Shown: one piece after another, positions 51,183-59,450 of the stretch
Position numbering within the stretch: the stretch's first letter is position 1
Layout: each line of letters starts with the position of its first letter
Origin: Novosphingobium sp. CF614
Lineage (GTDB): Bacteria; Pseudomonadota; Alphaproteobacteria; Sphingomonadales; Sphingomonadaceae
Reading direction: 5' to 3'
DNA length: 64,000 bases
NCBI RefSeq assembly: GCF_900113255.1
Contig: NZ_FOOR01000009.1
Location: 1-64,000, forward strand
Position numbers and translations under genes: made by a program
The notes under the pieces: model-generated
Seen by the model: only the letters and a program-made list of their open reading frames with translations
What the model was told of the DNA's origin: nothing
Database searches by the model: none

Positions 51183-51601
51183 GCCCCGGATCCTTTGTCC
51201 GCCCCGAAGCGCCGGCGCAGGAGCGCGAAGGCCAGCAGCGCCAGCGCCAGCGGCACCGCGAACAACGGCCAGGTCAGCCCGGTCAAGCGCGGCGCGTAGC
51301 TGACATAGTCGCCATAGCGCTCGACCAGCCAGGCGCGAATCGCTTCCGGGTCCTCCCCCGCCGCGACCCGTTCGCGCACGAGGCTGCGCATCGATCCGGC
51401 GATCGGCGCATCCGAATCGGCGATCGACTGGCCCTGGCACTGCAGGCAGCGCAGCGTTTCCATCAGCGCCTGCGCCGCCCGCTCCTTGGCCGGATCGTCC
51501 AGCTGGCGATAGGCGTAAGGCGCGGTGGACTGCTCCTCCTGCGCCGCCGCCATGGGCGCGGCCGCGATCAGGGCCAGCGCGAGTGCGATCAGGCGGATCA
51601 T
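51179..51601 (-). CDS. ccmH: Cytochrome c maturation protein CcmH
   Basis: A 140-residue periplasmic thiol protein: signal peptide ending near AAAQ (residue 21), the redox pair LRCLQCQGQ with C52 and C55, then IADSDAPIA and a C-terminal membrane anchor (residues about 110-130). It reduces apocytochrome c or resolves the mixed disulfide for heme attachment. Four-base overlaps join it to ccmG upstream and ccmI downstream. Confidence 0.95.
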   Translation of the reverse strand: MIRLIALALALIAAAPMAAAQEEQSTAPYAYRQLDDPAKERAAQALMETLRCLQCQGQSIADSDAPIAGSMRSLVRERVAAGEDPEAIRAWLVERYGDYVSYAPRLTGLTWPLFAVPLALALLAFALLRRRFGADKGSGA

Positions 51602-52146
51602 TCCCCCGCCTCCTTCAGCTTGCCCAGCAGCAGGTCGAGATGCTCGGGCCGGATCTCGCCGATGTGCTGGTAGACGATCACGCCCTTGCCATCGATCACA
51701 TAGGTTTCCGGCACGCCCGAAGACCCCAGCGCGAGCTGGACCCTGCCGTCGTCGTCGGCACCGACGCGCTGGAAGGGATCGCCGTTTTCCGCCAGGAAAC
51801 GCTGGAGGTTCTCGGTGGTGTCCCGCACCGAGATACCCTCGATCGGGACGCCGGCCCTGGCCAGGGCGGCAAGCTGCGGCGCCTCCACCCGGCAGGGCAC
51901 GCACCAGCTGGCGAAGATGTTGACCAGATGCGGCTTGCCGTTGGCAAGCACCTTGCTGTCCAGCCCCGGCCGGCCGGGCAGCGCGGGGGGCAGGTTGAAG
52001 GCCGGCATCGGCTTGCCAACCAGGGCGCTCGCCACGGTCCGGTCCGCCGGACGCAGCAGCCCGACCAGCACCAGCACGAAGAAGCCGAGAAACAGCGCCA
52101 GCGGCAGCCAGGTCGCCCAGCGGAAGGATCGGCGCTTTTCGTTCAC
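51598..52146 (-). CDS. ccmG: Thiol:disulfide interchange protein CcmG (DsbE)
   Basis: A 182-residue membrane-anchored thioredoxin-like protein. The N-terminal anchor (residues about 13-31) is followed by VGKPMPAFNLP and the active site ASWCVPCRVE with C82 and C85. GSSGVPETYVIDG carries the cis-Pro. It supplies reducing power to CcmH and apocytochrome c. The GTG at 52146 overlaps the ccmF stop (GTGA). Confidence 0.95.
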   Translation of the reverse strand: MNEKRRSFRWATWLPLALFLGFFVLVLVGLLRPADRTVASALVGKPMPAFNLPPALPGRPGLDSKVLANGKPHLVNIFASWCVPCRVEAPQLAALARAGVPIEGISVRDTTENLQRFLAENGDPFQRVGADDDGRVQLALGSSGVPETYVIDGKGVIVYQHIGEIRPEHLDLLLGKLKEAGE

Positions 52147-54107
52147 CGGCCCTGCCTTTCGCGACGATAGGCGATCTTGTCCCTGGCGACGATGCGCCGG
52201 ACATCGGCAGCGACGCGCCCGGCAAGCGCCAGCACGCCGCCCAGCGCGACCAGCAGGCCGCCGATCCAGATCAGCGGCACGAACGGCTTCCACCACAGCC
52301 GAAGCTGCCAGCGCCCGTCGTCGGCCTCGCCGCCCAGCACGGTATAGAGCTGGCCGTTCCAGCGCGTCAGCAACGCCGATTCGCTGGTCTGCTGCGGCGG
52401 CGTCCAGAAACTGCGCGACTGCGGCAGCATGCGGACAGCCTTGCCGTCCACGCCGTAGCGCACCAGCAGCCGCGCCTCCAGCGCGGTCCAGTTGGGCCCG
52501 GCGACCGGCTCGACGGTATCGAGCTTGACCCCCCAGGGCCCGATCTCGGTCACTTCGCCGATCCTGACCGCGACCAGCTTCTCGATCGAAAAGGCGCTCT
52601 CGCAGCTCATCCCGAACAAGGCCACGGCAATGCCGAAATGCGCGGTGACCATGCCCCAGACCGGCAAGGGCGTGCGCCGCAGATTGCGATCGCGAAGCGG
52701 CAGCACGCTTGCCCAGGCCAGCCCGGCCGCCAGCATCAGGCCCAGCAGCGGCAGCAGCGCCACTCCGCCCATCCCCGCTCCGCCCATCGCCACAAGGCCG
52801 ATGCCCGCCGCCGCCGCCAGCATCGCCGGGATCACCAGGGCCTTGCCGATCCGCGCGAACTTGTCGCGCCGCCAGCGCAGCAGCGGCCCGATCGCCAGCA
52901 CCACCAGCATCGGCAGCGCGAACAGCGCGCTCATCGGATTGAAATAGGGCGGGCCGACCGAGACCTTGGCCCCCATCGCCTCGGCCACCAGCGGATAGAG
53001 CGTGCCGAACAGCACGATGCCCAGGATCGCCGAAAGCATCACGTTGTTGAACACCAGCGCGCCTTCGCGGCTGACCAGGGCGAATCGCTCGCCCTCGGTC
53101 ACGGTGGATGCGCGCAGAGCGAACAGGGTCAGCGCGCCGCCGATGTTGATCGCCAGCAGCGCCAGGATGAAAGTGCCGCGCTCCGGATCGACGGCGAAGG
53201 CATGGACGCTGGTCAGAATGCCCGAGCGCACCAGGAAAGTGCCGATCATCGACATCGAGAAGGCGACGACGCCCAGCATCATCGTCCAGGCCCTGAGCGC
53301 GTTGCGCGATGCCAGGACGCTTGCCGAATGCAGCAGCGCGGTCGCGGCCAGCCAGGGCATCAGCGAGGCGTTCTCCACCGGATCCCAGAACCACCACCCG
53401 CCCCAGCCCAGCTCGTAATAGGCCCAGTAGGAACCGGCGGTGATCCCCACCGTAAGGAATATCCATGCCCCCAGCACCCAGGGACGCATCGCCCGCGCGA
53501 AAGCCGGCCCCACCTCACGCGTCACCAGCGCGCCGATCGCGAAGCTGAAGGCGATGGAGAGGCCGACATAGCCCAGGTAGAGCGTGGGGGGATGGAAGGC
53601 GAGGCCAAGGTCCTGCAACAGGGGATTGAGGCCATTGCCCTCGGCCGGCACCGGCGAAAGCCGCTCGAACGGGTTGGAAGCGATCAGCAGGAAGGCGTAG
53701 AAGCCCAGCGAGACGAAGGCCTGCCCGGCCAGCGTCGCCAGCATGGTCGGCTCCGGCAGCCGCTTCTCGATCAGCGCCACGAAGCCGCCGGCCATGCCCA
53801 TGACCGTGACCCACAGCAGCATCGAGCCTTCGTGGTTGCCCCAGGCGCCCGCGATCTTGAACACCAAGGGCTTCATCGAATGCGAATTGAGCGCCACCAG
53901 CTTCACCGAAAGGTCGGTAACGGCGAAGACCTGGATCAGGCACAGGAACGCGACGAGCGCCAGCAGCCCCTGCACCGCCGCGACCGGGCGCACCGCACCG
54001 CCCAGCGCCGCGCCGCGCGCCGTCAGCCCGAGCGCGCCGGCCACGAGTTGCAGCGCCGCCAGCGCGGCGGCGAGCCACAGGGCGGCAAGGCCGAGTTCGG
54101 CGATCAT
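52143..54107 (-). CDS. ccmF: Heme lyase CcmF
   Basis: A 654-residue polytopic protein with about fifteen membrane helices. It has the tryptophan-rich WWD segment YYELGWGGWWFWDPVENASL near residue 230, AWGNHEGSMLLWV near residue 90, and HPPTLYLGYVG near residue 175 with conserved histidines. It attaches heme to apocytochrome c together with CcmH and CcmI. It overlaps ccmE by ATGA at the start and ccmG by GTGA at the end. Confidence 0.97.
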   Translation of the reverse strand: MIAELGLAALWLAAALAALQLVAGALGLTARGAALGGAVRPVAAVQGLLALVAFLCLIQVFAVTDLSVKLVALNSHSMKPLVFKIAGAWGNHEGSMLLWVTVMGMAGGFVALIEKRLPEPTMLATLAGQAFVSLGFYAFLLIASNPFERLSPVPAEGNGLNPLLQDLGLAFHPPTLYLGYVGLSIAFSFAIGALVTREVGPAFARAMRPWVLGAWIFLTVGITAGSYWAYYELGWGGWWFWDPVENASLMPWLAATALLHSASVLASRNALRAWTMMLGVVAFSMSMIGTFLVRSGILTSVHAFAVDPERGTFILALLAINIGGALTLFALRASTVTEGERFALVSREGALVFNNVMLSAILGIVLFGTLYPLVAEAMGAKVSVGPPYFNPMSALFALPMLVVLAIGPLLRWRRDKFARIGKALVIPAMLAAAAGIGLVAMGGAGMGGVALLPLLGLMLAAGLAWASVLPLRDRNLRRTPLPVWGMVTAHFGIAVALFGMSCESAFSIEKLVAVRIGEVTEIGPWGVKLDTVEPVAGPNWTALEARLLVRYGVDGKAVRMLPQSRSFWTPPQQTSESALLTRWNGQLYTVLGGEADDGRWQLRLWWKPFVPLIWIGGLLVALGGVLALAGRVAADVRRIVARDKIAYRRERQGR

Positions 54108-54556
54108 TTCGTTTCGGCCACCACCTGCCTGGCCTGCTGGCTGGTCATGTCCCGCATTTCTCGCGGTACATAGTTCTCGTCATGCTTGGCCAGCAGGTTG
54201 TCGGCCACGAACGTGCCGTCCGCCCCCAGCCTGCCCTCGGCGACGACGCCCGATCCCTCGACGAACAGCGACGGGACGATGCCCCTGAACATGACCGGCA
54301 CGCGCGCCTTGCCGTCCTGCACGACGAAAGCGATGGTGACGCCGTCGGGCTCGGTCTTGAGCGATCCCTTCTCCACCATGCCGCCCAGGCGCACGGCGCG
54401 ATCCGGCCGCGGCGGGTTCGCGACGATTTCGCTGGGAACGTAGAAATAGCTCGCCTGGTTGCGCAGCGCCCAGGCCGCGAGCAATCCGGCCGCGACCAGC
54501 ACGACCAGCGCGATCACCAGCAGGACCAGTCGCTGATGCTTTGCCTTGATCGCCAT
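54104..54556 (-). CDS. ccmE: Heme chaperone CcmE
   Basis: A 150-residue periplasmic OB-fold protein anchored by one N-terminal helix (residues about 10-30). The covalent heme site is visible as H125 with Y129 in LLAKHDENYVP. VRLGGMVEKGSL and VPVMFRGIVPSLF are family strands. It takes heme from CcmC and hands it to CcmF. The start lies two bases after the ccmD stop. Confidence 0.95.
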   Translation of the reverse strand: MAIKAKHQRLVLLVIALVVLVAAGLLAAWALRNQASYFYVPSEIVANPPRPDRAVRLGGMVEKGSLKTEPDGVTIAFVVQDGKARVPVMFRGIVPSLFVEGSGVVAEGRLGADGTFVADNLLAKHDENYVPREMRDMTSQQARQVVAETK

Positions 54557-54558
54557 CC

Positions 54559-54699
54559 TCAGCGCTTCCTTGCTTCGTCACGGCGCTTCTCGGCACGCCG
54601 CATCGACAGCAGCGACCATAGCACCATTGTTGCCGTCGCTCCCACGCCGACCGCGTAAGAGGCGACCACGAAAGTCCACGGGTCCATCGCCTCGCGCAT
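54559..54699 (-). CDS. ccmD: Heme exporter protein CcmD
   Basis: A 46-residue protein found by reading the gap between ccmC and ccmE. It has MDPWTFVVASYAVGVGATAT with one membrane helix, then a basic tail (MRRAEKRRDEARKR), the standard CcmD layout. CcmD stabilises CcmE with the CcmABC complex. The ATG at 54699 or the one at 54687 may be used; the second gives the more usual N terminus. Confidence 0.88.
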   Translation of the reverse strand: MREAMDPWTFVVASYAVGVGATATMVLWSLLSMRRAEKRRDEARKR

Positions 54700-54724
54700 C
54701 GTCAGGATTCCGCTTCGCGCATGG

Positions 54725-55462
54725 TCAGAATTCCGCCTCGCTAAGGGCCTTGCGCCGCAGCCGCGCCTCGGCCTGCCGGTCTGCCAGGATCGCCCGCATG
54801 CGCGCCAGCACGCAGCCGGCGAAGATCAGCGTGAAACCCAGCATGGCGATCAGCAGCGGCCACAGGAACGCCCCGGCCATCGCCGACTTGCCCATGGTGA
54901 TGCTGGGTGCCTGGTGCTGGCTGTTCCACCAGATCACCGAATAATGGATGATCGGGATATTGACCGCGCCCACCAGGCCGAAGATCGCCGGAGCCCGGCC
55001 GGCACCCTGCCCCCCGTCCGACGCCTCGCTTGCCTGCGACAGCGCCATCCAGCCGAAATAGAGGAACAGCAGCACCAGCATGGAGGTCAGCCGCCCGTCC
55101 CAGACCCACCAGGTCCCCCAGGCCGGGCGTCCCCACAGCGATCCCGTGACCAGGCAGACGGCGGTGAACACCGCGCCCGGCACCGCGCAGGCGCGCGCGG
55201 CGATGCCGGCGAGCGGATGGCGCCAGACCAGTTCGGTGAAGCTGGCGGCGGCGATCCCCATCCAGCCCGCCATGCCCAGCCAGGCGGCCGGCACATGAAG
55301 ATAGACGATGCGCACCGTTTCGCCCTGCAAACGCTCGGCCGGCGCGAGGAACAGCCCCCAGCCGAGCGCGGCGGCGGCAACGACGATTCCCGCGCCCATG
55401 CAGAGCGGCATCAGCCAGCGGGCGATGCGCAGGAAACGGGCCGGGTTGGCAAAGCCATGCAT
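54725..55462 (-). CDS. ccmC: Heme exporter/handling protein CcmC
   Basis: A 245-residue six-helix membrane protein with the WWD motif near residue 120 (GTWWVWDGRLTSMLVL) and flanking histidines in IVYLHVPAAWLGM (near residue 55) and NIPIIHYSVIWWNSQHQ (near residue 175). It loads heme onto CcmE. It is the first gene of the ccm operon here. ccmA and ccmB, usually just upstream, are absent; tRNA-His occupies that place. Confidence 0.95.
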   Translation of the reverse strand: MHGFANPARFLRIARWLMPLCMGAGIVVAAAALGWGLFLAPAERLQGETVRIVYLHVPAAWLGMAGWMGIAAASFTELVWRHPLAGIAARACAVPGAVFTAVCLVTGSLWGRPAWGTWWVWDGRLTSMLVLLFLYFGWMALSQASEASDGGQGAGRAPAIFGLVGAVNIPIIHYSVIWWNSQHQAPSITMGKSAMAGAFLWPLLIAMLGFTLIFAGCVLARMRAILADRQAEARLRRKALSEAEF

Positions 55463-55583
55463 ATTGGGCGCGCTTCTAAAGCCCGCTGCGAAAGGAGCAA
55501 GTGACTCATGTCAAAGCCCGCTCGCTGTCCCCGCAATTTAATGCCCCCGCAAATTGGGCGCCAGCGCGACGACGGGAAGAAAA

Positions 55584-55661
55584 TGGGGCGATCGATGGGG
55601 TTCGAACCCACGACCTCCGGTACCACAAACCGGCGCTCTAACCAGCTGAGCTACGATCGCC
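55584..55661 (-). tRNA. tRNA-His (anticodon GTG)
   Basis: The minus strand shows the acceptor stem GGCGATC, TAGCTCAG, anticodon stem-loop CCGGT-TTGTGGT-ACCGG with GTG, GGGTTCGAACCCC, and an encoded CCA. The extra G at position -1, opposite C73, the histidine identity element, is encoded at 55661. Confidence 0.95.
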
Positions 55662-55890
55662 ACACCGTGCACCGGCTTCCTGCGCCGCGTGCCGCAAATT
55701 CGCAAGGGCCGCTGCGCGCAGCAACCGGTGCGGGAGCGCGCCTTTGCACAAGGCTGCGCTTCTTGCAAAGCAAAAAAACGGATCGCATCGCGACTCGCGC
55801 GATTTTCCCGGCCGCGCCGGCGGGCCGATGCCAACCGTCCTTCGATCAGAACTCGCGTTCCCCTTCGCTTCGCCGCCTCGTAGCGACGGA

Positions 55891-55932
55891 GAGCGAAGAT
55901 GAGTCTCGCTCCGGGAAACTTGGTATAAGATC
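55891..55932 (+). repeat. Dispersed repeat, copy 2
   Basis: ATGAGTCTCGC (55899-55909), ten bases, then TTGGTATAAG (55920-55929). It ends just before the start codon of the oxygenase gene at 55939. Similarity to copy 1 extends leftward (CTTCGCCGCCTCG near 55868). The rest of the 55662-55938 gap holds no gene. Confidence 0.6.
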
Positions 55933-55938
55933 GCGGCC

Positions 55939-56571
55939 ATGACCGAACCTGGCGAATCACCGGCAGACCGATTGCTGTCCCTCCCCGGCATGCAGCGCTT
56001 TCCCTCGTCGCGGCTCGACCTGTTCCTGATGCGCGATTTTCTTTCGGGCGCCGAGTGCGACGAACTGGTCCGCCTGATCGAAAGGGAACATCGCCCGTCC
56101 ACCATCGCCAACCACAATGGCGACGATGCCTTCCGCACGAGTTCGACCTGCGATCTCTCCCACGACATTGCCGCCGTGGGCGGACTGGCCATGAAACTTT
56201 CCAAAGCCTCGGGCATTGCCCTTGCCCATGCCGAACCGCTGCAAGGCCAGCGCTACGAAATCGGCCAGGAGTTCAAGGCGCATACCGACTATTTCGAACC
56301 CGGCAATGCCGACTACGAACAGTATTGCACGGTTTCCGGGCAGCGCACCTGGACTTTCATGGTCTATCTCAACACCGTGGAAGCCGGCGGCGCCACCCGG
56401 TTCAAGGTGATCGACAAGATCGTCCAGCCCGAACGCGGCAAGCTGGTCGCCTGGAACAACCGCCGGGCGGACGGCAGCCTGAACGCCGCCACGCTCCACC
56501 ATGCGATGAAAGTGCGCAAGGGCCGCAAGTACGTGATTACGCAGTGGTATCGCGAACGGCCCTGGGGCTGA
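55939..56571 (+). CDS. Prolyl-4-hydroxylase-like Fe(II)-2OG oxygenase
   Basis: A 210-residue oxygenase of the P4H-alpha type (PF13640). The iron ligands are H115 and D117 in AHTDYF and H187 or H188 in LHHAMKV, and K197 in GRKYVITQWYRE binds 2-oxoglutarate. GQRTWTFMVYLN and GGATRF are family strands. Bacterial members hydroxylate proline in peptides or proteins, for example EF-Tu; the substrate here is not known. A repeat element sits directly before the start and may carry its ribosome-binding region. Confidence 0.9.
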   Translation: MTEPGESPADRLLSLPGMQRFPSSRLDLFLMRDFLSGAECDELVRLIEREHRPSTIANHNGDDAFRTSSTCDLSHDIAAVGGLAMKLSKASGIALAHAEPLQGQRYEIGQEFKAHTDYFEPGNADYEQYCTVSGQRTWTFMVYLNTVEAGGATRFKVIDKIVQPERGKLVAWNNRRADGSLNAATLHHAMKVRKGRKYVITQWYRERPWG

Positions 56572-56659
56572 GGCTTACCCGGTTCGGTCCTCGCGATCTG
56601 GACGAGCGGATCAAGCTTCATCACGGTGCATGCCAAGGGGGCAACGATCCCACCCGTCC

Positions 56660-56689
56660 GATCACCGGGGGTGGCCACCCCCGGTGATC
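56660..56689. terminator. Perfect palindrome between convergent genes
   Basis: A 30-base perfect palindrome (GATCACCGGGGGTGG and its complement) lies between the oxygenase gene and sodC. It would form a strong stem in either transcript and is a good bidirectional terminator candidate, without a U-run. Confidence 0.6.
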
Positions 56690-56730
56690 GCCCAATCCTT
56701 CAACCAGACAGGGCGAAGCGCAATATGCAA

Positions 56731-56771
56731 GGGGGGAAATGAGTCTCGCCCAGAGAGCCTGGTACTATTGC
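56731..56771 (+). repeat. Dispersed repeat, copy 3
   Basis: ATGAGTCTCGC (56739-56749), nine bases, then CTGGTACTATTGC (56759-56771). Its right end overlaps the last bases of sodC, including the stop, so the repeat now supplies the end of that gene. Confidence 0.55.
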
Positions 56772-57310
56772 CCCGCGCCGATCACCGCGCAGGCGATGCG
56801 TCCGCCCGCGTTGCCGGCCGGCTGGCTGGTATAGTCGTCCACCCCGGCGTGGATCACCAGGGCCGAACCATCGGCATCGAGCAGCGATTTGGGCCCGGGC
56901 GACAGCGTCACCCCGGTGTTGAGGACCTGCGCCTTGAGCGCGCGGTTCCGCCCGACATACTGGTTCGGCATGTCGCCCCCGTGCGGGCCGCCCATGACCA
57001 TCAGTCCGTGCTGGTGCTCGCCGGCGGCGAAATGGCCGCCCGAGGTCGTGAACTTCTGCGCCGGATCGCACAGGCCCTTTTCGTGGAAATGGAAACCGTG
57101 CTCGCCTTCGGGCAGGCCCTTGATGTCGGCGGTGACAAGCACGCCGGTGGGCGCCTCCTGCAGCATCACGGTGCCGAGCGACTTGCCGTTCAGGCCGATC
57201 ACTTCGGCGTGGACCATCGCGCCGCCGGGTGTCGTCGCGTCTTCGGCCAGCGCCGCGGAGGCGGACAGGGCCAGGACGCATGCGGCGGCGATATGGGCAG
57301 TTCGGATCAT
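56765..57310 (-). CDS. sodC: Cu/Zn superoxide dismutase
   Basis: A 181-residue periplasmic SodC with a signal peptide ending SAALA, near residue 22. Metal-binding histidines are in EHGFHFHEKGLCD (about residues 70-80), SGGHFAAGEHQHG and HGGDMPN, and ALVIHAGVDDY supplies the last. C-terminal GGRIACAVIG contains the disulfide Cys and the guiding Arg. It removes extracellular superoxide. AGGAG lies ahead of the ATG. Confidence 0.97.
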   Translation of the reverse strand: MIRTAHIAAACVLALSASAALAEDATTPGGAMVHAEVIGLNGKSLGTVMLQEAPTGVLVTADIKGLPEGEHGFHFHEKGLCDPAQKFTTSGGHFAAGEHQHGLMVMGGPHGGDMPNQYVGRNRALKAQVLNTGVTLSPGPKSLLDADGSALVIHAGVDDYTSQPAGNAGGRIACAVIGAGQ

Positions 57311-57606
57311 TACGCTTCTCCTGTTGGAGCCCTTCTTGCGGCTCCTTCCGATTGCTGGACGCCGCCGGCGGGAAATATCCGCAAGTCCGATGCGCGCACC
57401 GGCGGCTTTCGTGCGGGGCCCCCGCTGCCGCGCACGGCCCCAGACTAGGCCCGTCCGATCGAAAGGCAATCGCGCGATGGCGGGAAAACGAACGCGGGCA
57501 AAAAGCCGCAAGGTTACTGCGCCGGCAAGCCTGTCTTGTGAAGCTCGGTTAACTTTCGCGCCGGATGATCGCCCGATAACACGAAGGGACGCCAGGAACA
57601 CAAGCC
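57311..57606. other. Divergent intergenic region between sodC and PilZ gene
   Basis: No gene is seen in these 296 bases, which should carry the promoters of both flanking genes. No recognised operator was found. Confidence 0.5.
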
Positions 57607-57954
57607 ATGAACGCACCGATCGGGCGGCTCTACGCCGCGCCCCAGGATGCCTTGGACGAGCGACGCCGCGACCAGCGCCGTCCTATCCGTTTCGAAGCCT
57701 TGCTGGAAACGTCGAAGGGCAGCCGGCTGCCGGTGCTGCTGGCCGACGTCTCGCTGCACGGATGCTGCGTGCAGGCCGACGCGGCGCTGCTGCGTCAGGG
57801 CGCGTTCGTCTCGATCGGCCTTGGCGAGGGGCCGATGCTGCCGGCGATCGTGCGCTGGGTGCGCGGCCGGGCCGCCGGCATGGAATTCCTGCGCGCCGTC
57901 CCGCCCGAACGGGCCGAGTGGTTCGAACTCATGGATTGCGGCCTGGATGGCTGA
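57607..57954 (+). CDS. PilZ domain protein
   Basis: A 115-residue single PilZ domain. The c-di-GMP-binding arginines are in ERRRDQRRPIRFEA (about residues 18-31) and the D-x-S-x-x-G motif is in LADVSLHGC (about residues 46-54). IVRWVRGRAAGMEF is the last strand. It probably senses c-di-GMP in the cytoplasm; the partner is unknown. No flagellar or cellulose genes are adjacent. Confidence 0.88.
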   Translation: MNAPIGRLYAAPQDALDERRRDQRRPIRFEALLETSKGSRLPVLLADVSLHGCCVQADAALLRQGAFVSIGLGEGPMLPAIVRWVRGRAAGMEFLRAVPPERAEWFELMDCGLDG

Positions 57955-57959
57955 ACGCA

Positions 57960-57989
57960 AAAAGGCGGCCCCACCAAGGGCCGCCCTTT
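57960..57989. terminator. Bidirectional intrinsic terminator
   Basis: GGCGGCC (57964-57970) and GGCCGCC (57979-57985) form the stem. It is preceded by A-runs and followed by TTT on the plus strand, so on the minus strand the hairpin is followed by a run of T. It serves rpmE on the minus strand and the PilZ gene on the plus strand. Confidence 0.85.
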
Positions 57990-58013
57990 CAATTCCGACG
58001 ATCAAGGCCCGGC

Positions 58014-58241
58014 TCAGCCCTTCTTGAGGGTAAGACCGCCGAAACGCTTGTTGAACTGGGCAACGCGGCCGCCTTCCTGAAGCTGCTGCTTGCCGCCGGT
58101 CCAGGCCGGGTGCGAGGTCGGGTCGATGTCCAGAACCAGCGTGTCCCCTTCGCTGCCCCAGGTCGAGCGGGTCTGGAAGGTGGTGCCATCGGTCATCTGC
58201 ACCGTAATCATGTGATAGTCGGGATGCGTATCGGCCTTCAT
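58014..58241 (-). CDS. rpmE: 50S ribosomal protein L31
   Basis: A 75-residue L31 with [19 protein letters not shown] at the start and [11 protein letters not shown], then VAQFNKRFG. The zinc-binding cysteines of the classical C+ form are absent, as is usual in alphaproteobacteria. A terminator follows at 57960-57989. Confidence 0.96.
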   Translation of the reverse strand: MKADTHPDYHMITVQMTDGTTFQTRSTWGSEGDTLVLDIDPTSHPAWTGGKQQLQEGGRVAQFNKRFGGLTLKKG

Positions 58242-58374
58242 GGGTCAAACTCTTTCGCATTTGGCCGGTTCCGACCGGCCTGCCTTGGAAAGCGGCGCGC
58301 TTACATGGGTAAGGCTGAAAATGCAAGGGCGCGTTCACGCCCCCGCCCCAGTGCCTGCCCCGCCCCTGCCGCGG

Positions 58375-58827
58375 TCACGAATCCGCGATCATCGCGGTGA
58401 AGTTCACCTCACAGGTCACCTTGTCCTCGATCGAAGCCTTGCCCCAGAACTTGCAGACCCGCGAACGTTTCTGGACGAAGCCGGCGCGCAAGGTCAGCAG
58501 GTGGCCGGGGGTCACGGGGCTGCGGAACTTGGCATCCTCGATCGCCATGAAATAGACCAGCTTGCCGGTCCCGGCGAGCCCCAGGCTTTCGATCGCGAGA
58601 ATGCCGGCGGTCTGCGCCAGCGCCTCGATCTGGAGCACGCCGGGCATGATCGGGCGCCCGGGGAAATGGCCCTGGAAGAATCCCTCGTTGAAGCTGACCG
58701 CCTTCACCGCGTGGATCTCCTCCTCGTCGAAGGAGACCACGCGGTCGACCAGCAGCATCGGATAGCGGTGCGGAAGCGCCGCCAGGATCTTCGCGGTATC
58801 GTAGACGATCTCGCTCGCCTCGCTCAT
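58375..58827 (-). CDS. fabZ: 3-hydroxyacyl-ACP dehydratase FabZ
   Basis: A 150-residue hot-dog enzyme. The catalytic His is in [15 protein letters not shown] (about residues 50-65) and the catalytic Glu is in [22 protein letters not shown] is the usual N-terminal strand. It dehydrates 3-hydroxyacyl-ACP in fatty acid and lipid A synthesis. The gene follows the OmpH gene by 14 bases in the bamA-ompH-fabZ order. Confidence 0.97.
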   Translation of the reverse strand: MSEASEIVYDTAKILAALPHRYPMLLVDRVVSFDEEEIHAVKAVSFNEGFFQGHFPGRPIMPGVLQIEALAQTAGILAIESLGLAGTGKLVYFMAIEDAKFRSPVTPGHLLTLRAGFVQKRSRVCKFWGKASIEDKVTCEVNFTAMIADS

Positions 58828-58841
58828 CGCGCTGCCTGCCC

Positions 58842-59450
58842 TTAGCGGCCCGAGGGTGCCGTCGGCGCCTGCTGCTGCTGCGGGGGCGGAGCCGTGGTGT
58901 TGATGGCGGTCAGTACGCCATTGAGCGCGGCCAGCACGTCGCCGGTGACATCGAGCGAGGGATCATAGGCGAGCGTCTGGCCCATCTCCACCAGCATGTT
59001 CGCGCCGCGCTTCTGCATCGCCGGCTTGTAGAGGTTTTGCAGCTGCACCTGGATCTGCTGGCCGACATAGGCCTGGTTGCGCTGGATCTGGACCTGCTGC
59101 GCCTGAAGTTCCTGGCCGGCCTGCTGCTCCTTCTGCTGGTAGGCCTGGATGCGGGTCTGCAAGGCGGCATCGGGAGCCTTGCCGTTCAGCGCCTTGACCG
59201 CCGCATCGAGCGCCTGCGCCTCCGGCTGGAGCTGCCCGGCAAGCTGGCTGCGACGGGCTTCGAAAGCCTGGACCTGCTGCTGGAGCGTCTGGTTGGCCGT
59301 CTTGCAGGCATTGCACTCGCGGCCGATCCGATCGAGATCGACGACCGCGACCTTCGATGCAGGCACGGCCTGGGCGAAGGCGGGCTGCGCGGCGAGCGGG
59401 GCGAACGCCAGGGCCGAACCCAGCGCGACGGTTTTCATCATGATCTTCAT
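58842..59450 (-). CDS. OmpH/Skp family periplasmic chaperone
   Basis: A 202-residue protein with a signal peptide ending PAFA, near residue 26, then [18 protein letters not shown] and long Gln-rich helices ([16 protein letters not shown] to [10 protein letters not shown]) that form the Skp-type tentacle. The C terminus is Pro/Gln-rich and disordered. It should chaperone outer-membrane proteins to BamA, which is encoded directly upstream with a one-base overlap. Two cysteines (near residues 47-50) are unusual. Confidence 0.9.
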   Translation of the reverse strand: MKIMMKTVALGSALAFAPLAAQPAFAQAVPASKVAVVDLDRIGRECNACKTANQTLQQQVQAFEARRSQLAGQLQPEAQALDAAVKALNGKAPDAALQTRIQAYQQKEQQAGQELQAQQVQIQRNQAYVGQQIQVQLQNLYKPAMQKRGANMLVEMGQTLAYDPSLDVTGDVLAALNGVLTAINTTAPPPQQQQAPTAPSGR

